The notes: generated from the letters alone by a model not told the origin. Shown: positions 44,201 to 59,200, numbered from the stretch's first letter. The stretch is 64,000 nt of DNA from Aptenodytes patagonicus (GCF_965638725.1 NC_134953.1:35640854-35704853), one strand, 5' to 3'. A program made the numbers and translations.

Positions 44201-47200
44201 CTTACTACCTGTACTTAAAAATTCTTGCGGAAAGTAATTTAATGGTAGACTTCCTCATACTCAACCAGAGCAAAGACAAAAGAATAGTCCTTGGAGAAGA
44301 ATAAATTGGGATAAAAAAAATAAGGTAAGTTCTTTAAGAAAATCCCTCATGTTGGCAGACGAGTTTCTCTTTTCAGCTAAATCTAGTTAAAATCTGCTAC
44401 ATGCTACAGCATTACATTTAAATTGAAAGTTGTATTTCCCTAAATTTCTTTATTCCTTAAACAAGAGGGGTGTTAACACCATGTAATACACATGCTAGTT
44501 AGGAGTGTGAAATGACTCTCTCTCAAACCTTTCATTAAATTAACCAAATCATAAGAGTGGCATCAGGCTCTCAAGGAACTGCCTCTGGCTTCCTGATCAA
44601 AGGATGAATTAAAGTTCAACAATAGAGAATCTCTCCCTCCAGTAGTGCCCTAAAAATAAATGCATTAGATCTTTTAAAAAATATTTCTCTCTCAATACAA
44701 GTGGCACAACTATATGCACCAGTCTGTTGAATTCTGATGGACAGCATAAACCAGTTTGTTTACTGCTCATTTTTAGGCCAAGAACCAGTCTGTTAACACA
44801 TATATACAAAATGCTGAATTTCTTAAACCAGGATATTTCAAATGGCCTCAAGACAGATAAATCTGGACCTACTCATTTACACAAGCATACTTTTTAACTG
44901 TTTTCCCAGCTATCGTGCGTGACAAACCCTCCAGGATTAACACCGTTGGACTTCACATTAGTCTGTCTCTTCCAAATCAGATTAATATACTCACTGCTGT
45001 TACTGCCGCTCTGTAACTTCAGCTTGCTTTTTTCTTTGGCACTCCTGCTAAGAACACCATTCGGTTTTACTTCTTCCTCTGTATCACCCTTTTTTTTCTG
45101 CAAATCATTTTGTTTCTTTTTGTAAGTGGGCTTGGGCTGCCGTTTAGTCCTTTGCTCTGACTTGCTCTCACTTTCATCAGAGTCTCCGCTTTCAGAGCCA
45201 GAATCGTAAGTTCGTTTTGCCTTTCTCCTAGGGTGCTTATCTTCCTTCACAAACTTATCTGCCAAGACTTTACTATCTATGTTATTTTGCAAATCATTTG
45301 ATGTAGAAGCTATTAAATTGACAGTACATGGCTTAATAATTTCTGAAACACTGTTCCCTGAATTCTCTTTTTTATTAGTGTTTTTATCTTCCTCCGAATG
45401 TCTTGTTAGCCAAGCCTTTTTCAGTTTAGTGTGGTAGTTTGGCTGACTCGTCTGGGAAGTTTGCCCACTGCCTACAGAGTTCGCTTTGTTTATTGTATTA
45501 CAGACGATAGCACTGTCTAGGGAGAGAGAGGTTGAAAATGTCTGATTTTTCACAGAGTTGGACTCGGTCTCACTGGTGTTACTACTTTTAAACTGAGCTG
45601 CAGCCAAGGCTGCCTTGTGCTTTTTCAAATGGACAAAGTCGGTGGAGGTGGAGAATCCCGAGCTGGGCTGAGCAGCACTGCCTGTCTTGCCAGCAGCGGG
45701 TGTAACCGGAGCTGGAGTGCTGACCTTGCATTCCTGGGCCTGCGCCATTGCCTGACTTGCTGCTCTCGAGGCAGTACACTCCAGCGGCGCGCAGGCCAAG
45801 ACCGCGTTCGATAAGGAGTAAGTCACTTCTGAACTAGCCCAGCTTGACACGCTGGTAGTTGTTGCTGCTGATGCGGTGACATCCGTTTTGGTACTGCAGA
45901 TCATAGTTGTGGTAGGGGTGACAGCACGAGGAATGCTGCCTTGCGAGACAGCTGGAAATTTCTTTTCATACTGTGTGCGAGCACTGTCTGAGTTCATATT
46001 TGGCAGAATGATTCTTCCAGTCTCCCTGGCTTCCGCTGTTTTCAGGCAATCTGCTTGATTTGTCACAGCTGAAGATCTCTCACTAACTCGATCTTTGGAA
46101 GCAGACTGCATTACTGGTACGCTATCGTATTTCGTGCTAGAAGGAGGACGCACAATAACAGATGCTGTAGCGGACTGTGACTTTCCACTCATTCTTTCAA
46201 CATGCCAATCCACTTTTTCGTTATTTGGAGCATTATTAGACTTCCATATTTCTGATAAATTCTGTTCAGAAGTGCCCTTGTAAACAGTCTGAGCTTCCTT
46301 AGGCTCAGGTACTAAAGTTGGTGGTTTCTGCAACTCCTGTATTTTGCCACCGCCAGCATTAACGGGTTGAACGGGGGTTAGAGTCGGAGGTGAAAGGCTG
46401 CTATAGCTGCTTTCCTTCTTCTCCAGGTTCTGGTGCACAGGGGGGTGAAACACAGGGGCTCTATGCAAGGCAGGCATACTCCGGAGTGTATTTGAAGACG
46501 AGACTGACAACTGAGTAGGGCTCCTGCTGTCACTTCTAAAAGAATTTACAGAGTGAGACTGCACTGACTGTGAAAGCTGCTCGGGTATCTTGCTCGCAGA
46601 GCCTTCGCTCTCTGTTTGGTGCTTAATTAAAGGTGGAGGTTTTGAAAGAGAAGAAATGTAAGAGGGGAGAGACTGAGGACTAGCTGCTGTTGAAGGACAA
46701 TTAGTTTGTTTATCAACATATGCACTTGAAGCTTCCTTTGACGGGTATGATCTTGGCGGTTCATTTACTACACTGTTAGACAAGGTGGTGAAATAGTTAC
46801 TCTGCGGCAAACTCTGCGGAACCGAATGCTTCATTTTATACAGTTCTGACACAGAGCGTTCGGCGTCTTTGTCATATTTTACTGAATGGCTTTTGGGACT
46901 TGAAGATAAGGACGTTACCCTGGAATAGTTTTCTCTCTCTCCCTCCAGTGCCTTTATTTTAGCTGTAAAAGGAGCAACTTCAATACTTTCTTGGAGTATC
47001 CGTCTGTGTTCTTCTTTGTATTTGCTCAGTCGCTCCCCAGTCTCCTGTGGTGGCCTTGGCAGCTGGTTCAACATTGGATCTGCAAAATGTCTGTGCATAT
47101 GGCTCTCCTTTGTTGTCTGCGTTCTGCTTTGCTCTAGCTCCGTCTTTACTGGTGCAGTTGTAACAGAACGTAAAGGTTCAATAAACGCTTTCCTCTCCAG

Positions 47201-50200
47201 CTCTCTGAAAAAGGTTAAGCAGACACAGGTTAGTCTGAACGTAGCACAACATCCTAAACGGAAGACCTTTCTGCCCATGCTCCGACAAAGTTATCTATTA
47301 ACACAAAATAAACTTTTCTTTGTATTAGGTACAATTTTCAAAAGTCTTCAGATGACTCAGGAACTCAAGTACCATTCCAAGTCAACAGGGCAGAGTCTGT
47401 TTTGCAGCACAATGACAAGCTTTCCTCTATCACAGGCACCCACGTTTACATATAAACTAAAGGAAACTAGAAGACAACATCAGCTGCTGAAATGTACCCT
47501 CTTACACAGAGTTAAACAGCAAACTTACTCTTTGTGATGCTCTACGACGATACTTTTGGACAACGGCGGGCTGGAATGCGTTGTCAGTTTGAGAGGCCGA
47601 AGGGGATCTGCACTGGACGGTCGCACAGGAATGTGACTCAGTAAACCAAGGCTGTCAGCTGAGGTCACTGGGGTGGGCTGGTGTAACCACGGGCTAGGAG
47701 TATTCTGTTAACACCAACCAAAACAAAAAAAATAAAATCAGATTTCAAAATCATGGGACCACAAGAGTTACTGTATCAAGTCCTACCAATGATCAGAGTG
47801 AAGTAATGTATTTCAGCATCAAATCATACACAGTAAATAAAATTTAACATTTTAAGTCACTTTTTGATCAACTGGAACATCTGACTGTACTTCCCCTGGA
47901 CTTGCAGCATACAAAATAGTTTACACATTTCAAAAGCATTCTTAGAACCGTTTAATTTTCAAGTGTTCAGCATGAATAGTTAATTCTAGAACAGCATCTC
48001 AAGCTCATCAAAATTAGCAAACCAATGATAGCCTGACAGCACTTAACTTCAGTTACCAGTAAACAGACCATTAGCTCTTCAATGAATTGCAAGAAGTATT
48101 TCTTTCAAAAGACAATTACGTTTAGTAATTCTGGAAAACAATTTCATCTCCAGCTTTATAAAAAAAATCTCAATATAAGGGATAGAAATATCTCTTTCCT
48201 GGATGGTTCCTCTCCTCCCCCTAACCAAATGATTAAGTATGATAATCTTAATTAATCTGCTTTATTTCGTCAGGCATTTTTATTTGGCATAATTTCATCA
48301 GCAGCACACTATTAAAACCATAAATGCCTGCCATACACTGCAGCGTGGGACACGCAGAGTATGCATCATTTTGTGCTGTGTACCTAAGTACTCAAAAGGT
48401 AGGCAATACCAACCTCCTCGTTTACACATACCCTGATAGTTTTAATTCATGAAACTGTTTTTTAATTGACTACTTGGGTAAGTTTCTGTTTTCGTATCTT
48501 CTCTGAAACTCGTGTAACAACTCTGCAGAAAAGACCAAGAGCAGCTCTCAGTCTCTCTCTCCTTTCCCTCTCTCCTCTGAGATCTGCTTACGAGAAACAC
48601 GCACAGAGGAGTGGAAAGGCAGGGCACCCTGTTGAAGTGGTGCTCAAGTGCTAGGGACAAGCCAAGAAGGGACTGGGACAAGAGCGAGCAGAGCTCTCAT
48701 GAGCACCCCAAAGCCCCTCGGTGCTGCTCCACCCCTAACTCCTGGCACTGCCCAGAACTTCTTCCCCTTGTCCACTCCTCACCAGTCCATCCCTCTCCTT
48801 CTCCCCAGTCTTGGTGACTCCCAGCTGAGAACTGCTGCAGCAGAAGGGGAGCCAAGAGCTCTCATGACACATGCACGCAGCACAGAATAGATCTGCAGGT
48901 GCTACAACTTTGAAGTTCTGATTTCTATACTTTTGAATATTTAAAGCAACCACTTGGGTTTGCACTAACAGTTTTAGTGCACACGTTGCCTAAGCCAGGA
49001 GTTCCCACGCTGTGGTGAGTTCCCATGAATAGCCTGTAAGCTGTATTAAAATATTATGCAAAAAAGGCCCGTCACCTTCTCCCTAGAGGAGCTGGGGAAC
49101 GTCTGCTTGAGCACCAAGCATTGCCCAAACAGCTTCGTGACTCCACCTGCAACCATCTACAGCCCAGCCCAAAGACGGGAGCTGCCACAGCCACCTGTGG
49201 ACGTAGGAAAAGGTGGTCTTGGGGGCACGCTTCCTTCAGCACACAGACATGGCTCAGCCCTGAGCCGAGGGTGGCTGCTGCTGTTACAGCTGAAACACAG
49301 ATCCCTTTCTGCGATCATGGCATCCATGCAAACCCAACTTTGGAAACGCCCATTCTGGGTTTCTAAGATGTATTTAAAAAAGGCCTCCAGTGTGAGAGCC
49401 AGAAGACAAGTCACCACAAGACAATTGCCACATATCAACATAATTAAAAAGCTACGTGCCTCAGTATGCAGGGCTACATACTTCAGGCAGCTAAAGTGAA
49501 AACAGGGTCTATCATAAGTTCTTCAAAATGGACTTCAGCATGGGGTGGAGCAGGCAGCAACATGAAAAGATAAATCCACCTATAGTTTCCTCTTAGGCTT
49601 TTCTTCTCTGCTGCATTTGACTTTATCACATTTTAGATCAAACTGACTTCGTGTTACAAGACCAGCTCAAACTGACTGTTTGGGAAAGACTTAGCCACAA
49701 TGGTTTGGCTTTTCTCAAGAATGAGGCTGAGGAAGAATAGCTTTCCCCATGATGAAAAAGAAAAATATCTCTATAACCATTCAGAAACTCCAAGCTCTGA
49801 CGCAAAGGCTTACAATTTGGCAGACGGACCACTGTCAGCGACATGCCTTTTGTGGTCCCTGTGAAAATCTGCCCAAATTAGGCCAAGTTGTAAGCCTCTA
49901 AAAATCAATATGCACATGCTCAGTGGAGGTTTGATTGAAGCTGGCAGTAAAGCTCTCCAAAGTTTCTGTCTGCGCTACACATGCTTCATCTTACACTGTT
50001 CCTCTAAGGTGCCTGCAATGAGCATGCCGCATCCCAAGCCTGCAGGAGCTGAGAAAACTTTTCCTGTAATTGCCACGTCTGCCAGCAGCACTGGGTGCTA
50101 GGCTGAAAAACACAAACCATTCCTTCTGAGACTTCAGTGGTTATATGCAGCATATAGACAGAGGAATCACCCTGACTTGAATACAGAGGAGTAGAAAGCA

Positions 50201-53200
50201 GATGGGAAGGCAGGGATGTGTGTCAACAGGAACAGAAGGGGAGAAAAAGATATGCCAATAGGGGGTACACAGATAGGTGTAAAGACAAGAGAAATGGGTG
50301 TACAGTGCAAGAAAGATTTATAAATGCTAGAGTATTTCTCTTCAGAACTTCCGACTGGATTTAGGACTCCTCCTGTCTCAGCCTTTCTCCATTATTTAGC
50401 AAGCATACATGAAATTCCACTATGAAGACGATTGTCCTACCTCTCCTAGTATTTAACTTACCTAATAGTTTTCATAGTCTGAGGTAGCAAATATGCAGCC
50501 AGTGGACTCGAGGTTCCAAACCAGCTGGTCGACCTCACTTGGTCATAAACTAAAAACAAGTAATACTTAGGAAATCAAGGTCTGGAAGAACTCCCTACTC
50601 ACGTCCACTGTGAGACAGAGGTTACTACTGGATTTCCATTCCTAGTTAGTTCTGTGCCTACTCAAAAAACCCACCATCAATACACACTCACTGCGATACA
50701 AACTACCAAGTCTGTACCTAGAAAACCACTACTGGGAGACACCAGCCCCGGCTAAATACATCATTAAGAAACGAGCACAACTTACCCTTCTTAAGGAAGC
50801 CTCTGCGTTAACAGGAGTTTCTGGGTGGACCCATTTGGAGGAGGGCAGACCGAGTCCTGAGTAAGCATGTGTTCCATTTGGATACTGCCAAATAATTGGA
50901 TAAAGCCCTAGCTGATTATAGGAAGCAGAAGGATGAGCTTGTCCAAGAAGATGTGGAGACTGGTGTTGTAACATCTGTTGCTGCTGCTGGTGTGCTAATG
51001 CCAAATGGCTTAAGCTGCTAGCATGAGCAGTCTCTAGTCGCGGATGGCCACCCAGCAAGGAGGCAGCAGGCACTCCGGGTAACACTGCAGGAAGTAGATG
51101 AGGGTGATGAACAGAATGGTGAGATGCGGTACTAAGGGGGTGAGTGTTAATAGCGGACAAGGGAGCCTGAGCTGAAGACCCAGCTAGCAGATGGGATGAA
51201 CCAGTTAATGCAGGATGATGAGCGTTTGGATTTAAACAGGTTCGGTGGGATGAGGAATGCAGAGGATAATTATGCTGATGCAAATAAGGTGAAATGTGAT
51301 TAGTTCCTGTTTCTTGTCCAATCAGAGTGGGGTCCCTGTACACCGTGAAATGTTCGTTCTTGTCAATGATAAGAGGACTTTTAGTAGCTTCTAGAGCACT
51401 AACTCTAGCTGGAACCGGATGAAAACTAGACCTAGGCAAATCATGATCAGTTTTATTGGCAGACCTTGTTAATCCAGTAGCATGGCTGTTTTGGGAACTA
51501 ACCTTAGACTTCACAGTATCAGAAGATTGGGTGAATTTAGGCTTAACATCAGGTGACTTTGTTTTAGGATGATCAACTGAAGCACTAGGTTTTGACTTCA
51601 CAGAATCGGGGACTGGACTTTGTTTATGCAGTTTACTCTCTTCTGCTAGAGAAGCTACATTTAATGAAGATATAAACGAGCCATACTGCACTTTTTCTTT
51701 TTCAGGATTTAAGTGTTCATTTACTGATAACGTTTTTACAACCCCAGGTTGTATCAAATCCACTTTGTTAACAACACTGCTAACCCAACTTTGGTCAGCC
51801 TCCTGTTTTCTTGCTACAAGGAAATTTGCATTTGCAAACTGCTGCTTTAAATCGCTGCTGTGAGATTCTGTTTTCTGAACCGTTTGCAAACCAAAGGTAC
51901 TTGCAGCATTATCCTGGCTCTCCTTTTCAGAGTTGTTTTCATTAGTAATGCCAACAACACATTTCGGAGTAGGAGGTCTGGATACAAATTGCTCATTTTT
52001 TAATTCTGCAGTATGTTTTTCTGCATTGCACTCTTGAACATGTGGATCCTTGGCATTCTGCTCATAAGGTGTTGGTTGCTCTGCTGCATGGAGTGAAGAT
52101 TTTTCCTGCTGATCTAAGAAGGATGACTTCAGTCTTTCTGTCTCTTCGTGGTTTTTATCCTCCTGTATTTCATCCCATGGAGACCGTCTATCTGTTAGTG
52201 TCTGTTCTACTCCCTCCATAGTTTGGGATTTTCCTTCTTCTCCATTTATCTTTGAAGTATTCTTACTTTTTAACTCATTTTCCGAATTTTGCTCTGAGGA
52301 CGAATCTGTTAATCTTTTATTTGAAATTTCTGAGTCACTGCTCTCAGAGTAATCTGAGATATTGTCTGTCCGCAGTCTCTTCATATTTAATTTTTTTTCA
52401 TCCTCTTCAGGTTTTCTTCTTTTACTAAGGAAGTGTTTATTTTTGTTTTTGGGGTTTTCTGTAAAAGATAAAAATATGTATCACATTTTCAGTCTAATAT
52501 GGTTTTAAGAAGCTCTCCCTCCCTTTCCAATAACTTGCTTTTACCTCCTCGACCTATATAATCGTATCTTTCTTCTTTCATCTTCTCTTCATCAGGCATG
52601 CTGCTATCAGAGCCTTTCCTCTTATTTGGCCGAGTATTCCTCTGTTGCTGGTGCTGGTGAGAATTCTGTTTTGGTGCTGCAGTTTGGGAATTCATTGCTG
52701 GTCTGGGACTATTTGCTTGCGCACGCGTATAATGACCCTGAAAATAATTTTGTGATTAATGGACTTAAGTGCAATTTTAATTAGCAACTTTAAATATGTA
52801 TTTTTAATATTCACAATATACAAAAATACTTAGGTAAAAAGATAAATGTATCTACGTGGACTGTGTTGCTGTTCTGGTTGGAACGAGACCGTCGGCGTGA
52901 AGTGATGCCAATATTTTCACCTTTCAACAAAGAGTGAACAACATCATCTAGAAAGGTCATCTGAACCATAGAAGGATCAACATTCTGAGGTTCTAACACC
53001 TGGTTTATTAAAAAAAAGAAAAAATAATAATCAGATGTTCAGACACTGCCCAATCTGTATTTTCTGTATCAGTGTTCACCAGTCTATTTTGTGTGCTAAA
53101 GACTAATCAGAGAAGAGCCTACTTAATCCTGACAAACAGAACTGACATATGACTCCCAACAAAGGCTGGGAATAGAGTCAAACCAAAACAAATGTGTCTT

Positions 53201-56200
53201 TACATATCACTGTAAAAATAACTTTTTTTTTTTAAAGAAAAAGTACCCCACCACCACCACTTCATTCCCCTTCAATGACCTGCCAATTTGAAATTAGAAG
53301 ACACTGAGCTCTTCATAGAGTAACCCTTAAGTAGCAATTACAATATACAAATATTTTGTAAAATTTATTTAATATAGTATAAAATATACTGCAGAAGCAC
53401 ATTACAATATTGTTCCTAACAGAAGCAAAACCGCTGAAAGAAAGGAACCGATATGACTGGAGAGAAGAACTCTAAGACTGGCCAAGTGTCACTAGTGAGG
53501 GATGATATTTCAGAAAGAAGGAAATGGTAACTACATCTTTAATCAATGTGTCACAAAATTTAAAAAAAAAAAAAAAAAAATTGGGGAAAATTAATTAGAG
53601 CAACTTAAGGGAAAGAATGTATTTGAGCATTAGACTAGTCTTAAATCTTTACTGTCACACATGATTTTGTCAGTCATTTCAAGGCAGATGGGTCATTCAC
53701 TATATTAACGTTGAGTCATTACTCTGGTCTCCTGAAATAGAATTCATTACTGCAACTAAAAATACCATCATTAATTCTTTTTGTAACATCAACTTCAGAA
53801 ATACAAGTAAAACCCACCACGGTAAATGTAAATTAGGGCTACAGTAAATGCTTAATTCAATAAATTGCTGAAAGTGGATATTTCAATTGCTTGGAAGAAG
53901 TAATCACTACTGCAGTGCTAAAAGATTTCAGCGTTGAGAAAAGAAATTCTCAACAGAGCTGACAGGGAAGACCAGTTCTTAAAACTAGATCAGCTCACTT
54001 CAAAGACTTCACTAGTCAAATAGCGACAGCAGAGGAAAAGCAAAACTGTAGGACTGGTATTAATCATGTCATTGCACGTATGTTCAGCTTCAGGATGGTT
54101 TTAACTGCTAGTCCAATGCAAAGTCATGCTGTAGTTTCAGTGCAGTAATAGACTCGGTCTGCTGGAACTGAACAGCTCAGTGTATTTCAGAGTACCACAA
54201 AAAAAATTTAAAACTCCCAAAGTGTAGTTTACTTGAAGCTTGTTTTTCGAGTATCACGTATCAAACTCACCTGGTCATTCATAACCACCATAGTGCGGGT
54301 GAAGAGATCATGATGAGTAATGATACCAGTAAACCACTGGGTGGCAGAATCCTGTCTGTACACTCTCACCCTATAACCGTTTAAGGAGTACGGACCTTTA
54401 GAAGGGGAAGAAATAAAAAAGCCATTGAGAAATTCAGAAAAAAAAAAGTATAAATGGGTTTTCCTGGTTTTTTAAGCTTCATAGCAAACATATATGCGCA
54501 TGGCACGGACAGCAAACTACAGGCAATTCTGGCACAGCACTGCCTGTGGATTTTACTTTTATTCAGGAAGACATTTTGAAATGCAAATGGTACGTTTAAG
54601 TATGTTTTAAGGTCAATTATGCTAACATTTTCAACGTACAGTTTTCTTATCTAACTAAATCTTTCTGCAACCATGATGACAAACGATGGGAAAATTCCTG
54701 CCTACAAACAGCAACCATAGAAAAGTAATCTGAAAGGCTAGAAAGTGGCAGCAGCAGGTTATACAGAAGCTATTTAACAGGCTAGTCACATGCCCAGATG
54801 CTTTGCTGGCGAAAAGATTTACATCTTGGTGGTTAGGCTCTGCATCTGCCAAGTCTTTCCCGTAAGTGACCACAGAGTTTCTCTCCATTACAGCAGTCGG
54901 AAAGGCAGCTGAGTGATCCCGTCCCTGCTATGGCCACGCAGAACACTCGAAAACGCATATGCTGTGAAGACTTTAGCTCCTGTTTTCAGATATGTCAACT
55001 GCAAAGAAACCCCACACGCTGTCCCTTTGCAAAGATCAGTTTAATTCACCTCCAAAAGTCCATGGTGGTGGGGAGATAGTATGATATACTACTTATTTTA
55101 TAGTTGGTTTCAAGACCCAGAAATTGAGATTCAACAATTTTATTCACGTTCGGTGTCTCATTTGATCACTGGGACCCTAAGTTTCATCACACTTAGTGTT
55201 TATATAGCATTTTGTATGACCAAGCAATGCTGCCACTGAGTTCAATTCCAACTGCGTGGGTTTCGCTACCGCAACCAAACCCCAGGTCAGGCATACAGGA
55301 ACGGAAACAAAACAAGTCAGTGACAACCTACAAAAAGCCTAACTTAAACGATTTAAGAGTGCCTAATTGCTCAACTGCACACGCAAGGCCAGAATTCCCT
55401 TGTCTTTCCTAAAGATTGTTTTTTTCCAATCCCTGCCCAGCACATTAAGTAAGCTCAAACGTGTGCCGCAAACAGGCCAAGGATCTCGCAGGTTACAGCT
55501 TTCTCTAGTAAAATATCCATATTCACACAACTGGGTCCATTATACTCCCTGCACGAGAAAGTGTGTGATCATGAGGACTGTTTTTAACATCAACATTTGA
55601 GAGATCAAGAGAAGTGCAAAAGTAATAATAATTCGGACATCTCCAAGTGGTCTTCGGGTTTAATTTTGGAACCTTAGCAAGGCCTTTTGGAATACCTTTT
55701 GCATGTGATTATCTAGGGTTTAAAACAGCTGGGAAAAAGAAACACCATGCAATGGCACCCTTCTTTCACCCACATCCCCATCATTCACTGCACAACTGAA
55801 ACCTTTGAGACCTAGTGAACCCTCTGAGCTACCAGCGTCAACTCATGCCCGGAGCATGTTTCCAACTGCACTGACAAGGGTCAAAAGTGCGCCAGCACGG
55901 GCACTGCCAATCACCAATATGTATGGGCAGAAAAAGGAAGAATCTACAAGCTTGTATCTCACATTCCTGGTCTTGGACCAGATGTGGGGACACATTTCCT
56001 GATGGCTTCTCTCCAACCCTTACTCCATGTGCCCCTGCAAAACGCCTCCAGCTCGCCTCCCACACTTCTGGCTGTCTGACCCAACCCAACATGTCTCAAA
56101 CTTCTCACGGCTGTCCCAAAGCTCTACCTTGTTCAGACAGCCTCAGTAGAATTTTGCCTGTGTCTCTTCTTGCAAATTTCCCATTCCTACTTTCCTATCC

Positions 56201-59200
56201 CAGCTCCTCCTCTCTTGCATCCTACTGTTAACTGCACAATAATTTTCAGTCTCTCACATAACCAGAACCAGCCTCTCCCCTCTCTCCCCAGCTTCTTGTC
56301 TCATTTTAGCATTTACGATTCCAGGCCACTGGCTTCCAAGTCCTTTCCCAGTCTTCTCATCTTACAAGCTCCATCCTCCCTTCTCCATCAGCTTCCCGCT
56401 TCTCTTACACTCTTCTGCACTGACCCAATGTTACTCCTTGTTCTAATCTGTGTCTGCCCTTCATCCCAGCTGTTATCCTATTTTTAAAAGAGACTTTATC
56501 TACCTTTAAAAAGAGTGGGGTTTTTTTCTTACATGCTATGTAAGGTGTCTCACATGGGCGTCAGGAAGGAGAAAGATTAAACTGGGGTCATACAACACAG
56601 GACAGCTCAGCTCCAGCCCAGCCCAGCCACAAGCAGCCATTACAGGAAAAGCCTGGCTTTGTCTCCAGTCCCTGACTGAATCACACTCAGCTACACATTG
56701 TTGAAACAGCCTGTGCAGTACTACCAGGAAATATCTCCAGGGCTGAAGCACACTCGGTGTTTCAAGAGGATTATTATACATGCAGCCTCAGAAATTGAGG
56801 TGATAATAAATCTAATCGAAAGAAAAAATTCAAAGATTTTAATTGTTAAAAATCAAAGCCACTTTACTATGTTCCTTGAACTGGTTTTATTTGTCCCAAA
56901 AGCTTTCAACTTGACCAAGTTTGGGAGGAGGTTTGTTTTTTCTGTTTTTTTTTAAACAAGGAATAAACTACTTTCCTGCCAAACCTACAATCTCTACTGC
57001 AAAGCACACTGCTGTGACTGCCGCCCAAAGAAAAGGTCACAATAAGGGCCAATTTTTTTCTTTAGTCTCATTCTTGTAAATAATTGGACCAGTTTTGACT
57101 AAAATTCCCCCTCCTCAAATTGGCACGTTTCTTTTCAAACACCTGGAACACAATTTTAATGTTCTTTGACCCTCCTCTTTCTTCAGATAAACTGCCTTTT
57201 AATGGCGATAGTCAGAGTAGAAAATACTGAGAGATACGAGATGACAGCTTCAGCATCATGAGACGACAAGGAAAAGGTTGGGTCCTAAAAATGCTGTAGA
57301 GGATGAAGTAAGAGAATATGGTAACAACCTTAATAGATGCGTCTAGACAAGGTAGAACTGAAAATGTTGCTTAAATTGCAGGGAACAGGAAAATGGTAAT
57401 AACAGAGAAGGTAAAGAAAACCAGAGAAAGAAGGGGAGGAAAAAGAAGAGATAACATGACTAGTTAACAGCAGCTAGCACTGCTAGAGGGCTCTCCGTAA
57501 GCCACTGAAAGGTTTGTGCCAAATGCAAAGCCTCCATGACCAGGAGCAGATTATGCCCCTGGAAAACGTGACAGCTGTCTCTGCCGGCTGACCACTGTCC
57601 CGCAGGGCTGAGGTGGTGACACTGCAAAGGCCCTCGCAGTGGACAGCACGTCACTGCCCGAGGAAGCACGTCTCTCCTTGGGCCACACTGCGTCACATCA
57701 GGTGAGCAAGTGGATGTGAACTGCAGCTTCTCCTTACACAAGGAGAGCTAGTCTGCAAGGACATTTGATTAGATTCATCTCATCATCTAAAATACTCCTA
57801 ATTTGTGCACTTCTAAGCATCCAAACATCTGTTTGAAAAATTACATATATGAAGACAAAAATACAGTCCCTGGAATGATGAGATGTAAATGAGTTGTATG
57901 GATGATGGGCTGACAGTTTCATTTAGATGACTACTTCAATATTGCTGGGGCTTTGCTCAAGTATTGATTCTGTACCAGTGTACACAGAGGCTTTTGTAAT
58001 TGTCTTATTATTGTTACTCTCATGAAATACAATAAACAAGCTCAATTTTAGTTTCCTTTTCATATAGCCCTAATTTGATTTCACATCACCTCTCAATCCA
58101 GTTTTGGCTGCAAATTTCATCAACAGACTATTAACTCATGTGGTATCTAAGGATATGAAGATAAAATCTAAAATGACTAACGCTGACATACCAACTTACT
58201 ATCTACACAGTTCCACACACTGCTTTTTTCAGCATCCTTTCTCTGTGGCCTGTAAGAATAATCACGTCTAGCCAAATTAATAACTCCACAGAAGGAAAGA
58301 CACTAGTTTTTTACTGTAACTTCAATACTATACTTACCACATTCCTTTGGTCTTCTAATCTTAGCTTTATCAAAGAAACCAGACAGCAAGCAAACATCAA
58401 CGCCATCCTTATAATATCAGATTATTTACTGTTCCCCTCCCCATCTTAATTTACAGAATGACTGCTTGAGCATTTTTTTTCTCCTCAAATTGCTTTAATG
58501 CTTGCCTGGGGATTTTAACCCAGACCCACAGAGGTTAGTTTCTGCCCTCTGTTGCTAAGAACGCCTCTGTAGAGCTGCCTGTCAGTTCTGCAGAAAGTTA
58601 ATGAATATACTGCAAATGCATATAATATTTTTATTATCAGCAAGACTGAGCCAAAATAATTTAGTCTAATTCATACTAGTTTTCACGTAACTTGTATCTA
58701 CAGTGTAAAAATGACATATGCATTTGCTGCAACCTGCCAGCATTAGAATTGAGTTACAAAATCATGAACTGATTTGAAAGGCACTTTTCAATCGGGGGTG
58801 AAGGTGTGGGGTGGGGATCTGAAAGTATTCTTCATCTGTGACAGAACTGTGAAGAACTACAAGCACAGACAGATGTCGGAGAAGTTATCACATGTAATAG
58901 TAACACTAACAGAGCACAGAACAGTTTTAAACATGCTAAAAGGTGTGTGGTTGCCATTCATACACACTTATTTTCACAACAAATTTTACAAAATATCTAT
59001 GTTCAGACTAATGATATTCAGCTTTTGCTGTAATCACTAAGACATCAAACAAGTTAAGGAAGTCATGCACAGCTTCTTATATAGTCTTGTTTTCTGGAAT
59101 TAACAAATACTTCCAAAAAAATAACTTCCAAGTTAGAAATATATTCTCCATTATACCACAAATGCTGTGGGATGAGCCCCACACAACTATTGGCCTTAAA

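Noticed and set aside
47205..47278. Methionine and 25 codons at the start of the 794-codon open frame
   Set aside because: A polypyrimidine tract and TTTTTCAG acceptor sit at 47,205, and the upstream exon joins in phase at that point, so these codons are intronic.
50729..50785. C-terminal 19 codons of the long open frame over exon -19
   Set aside because: They lie past the donor G|GTAAGTTG. Splicing to 47,704 gives the expected [11 protein letters not shown] junction.
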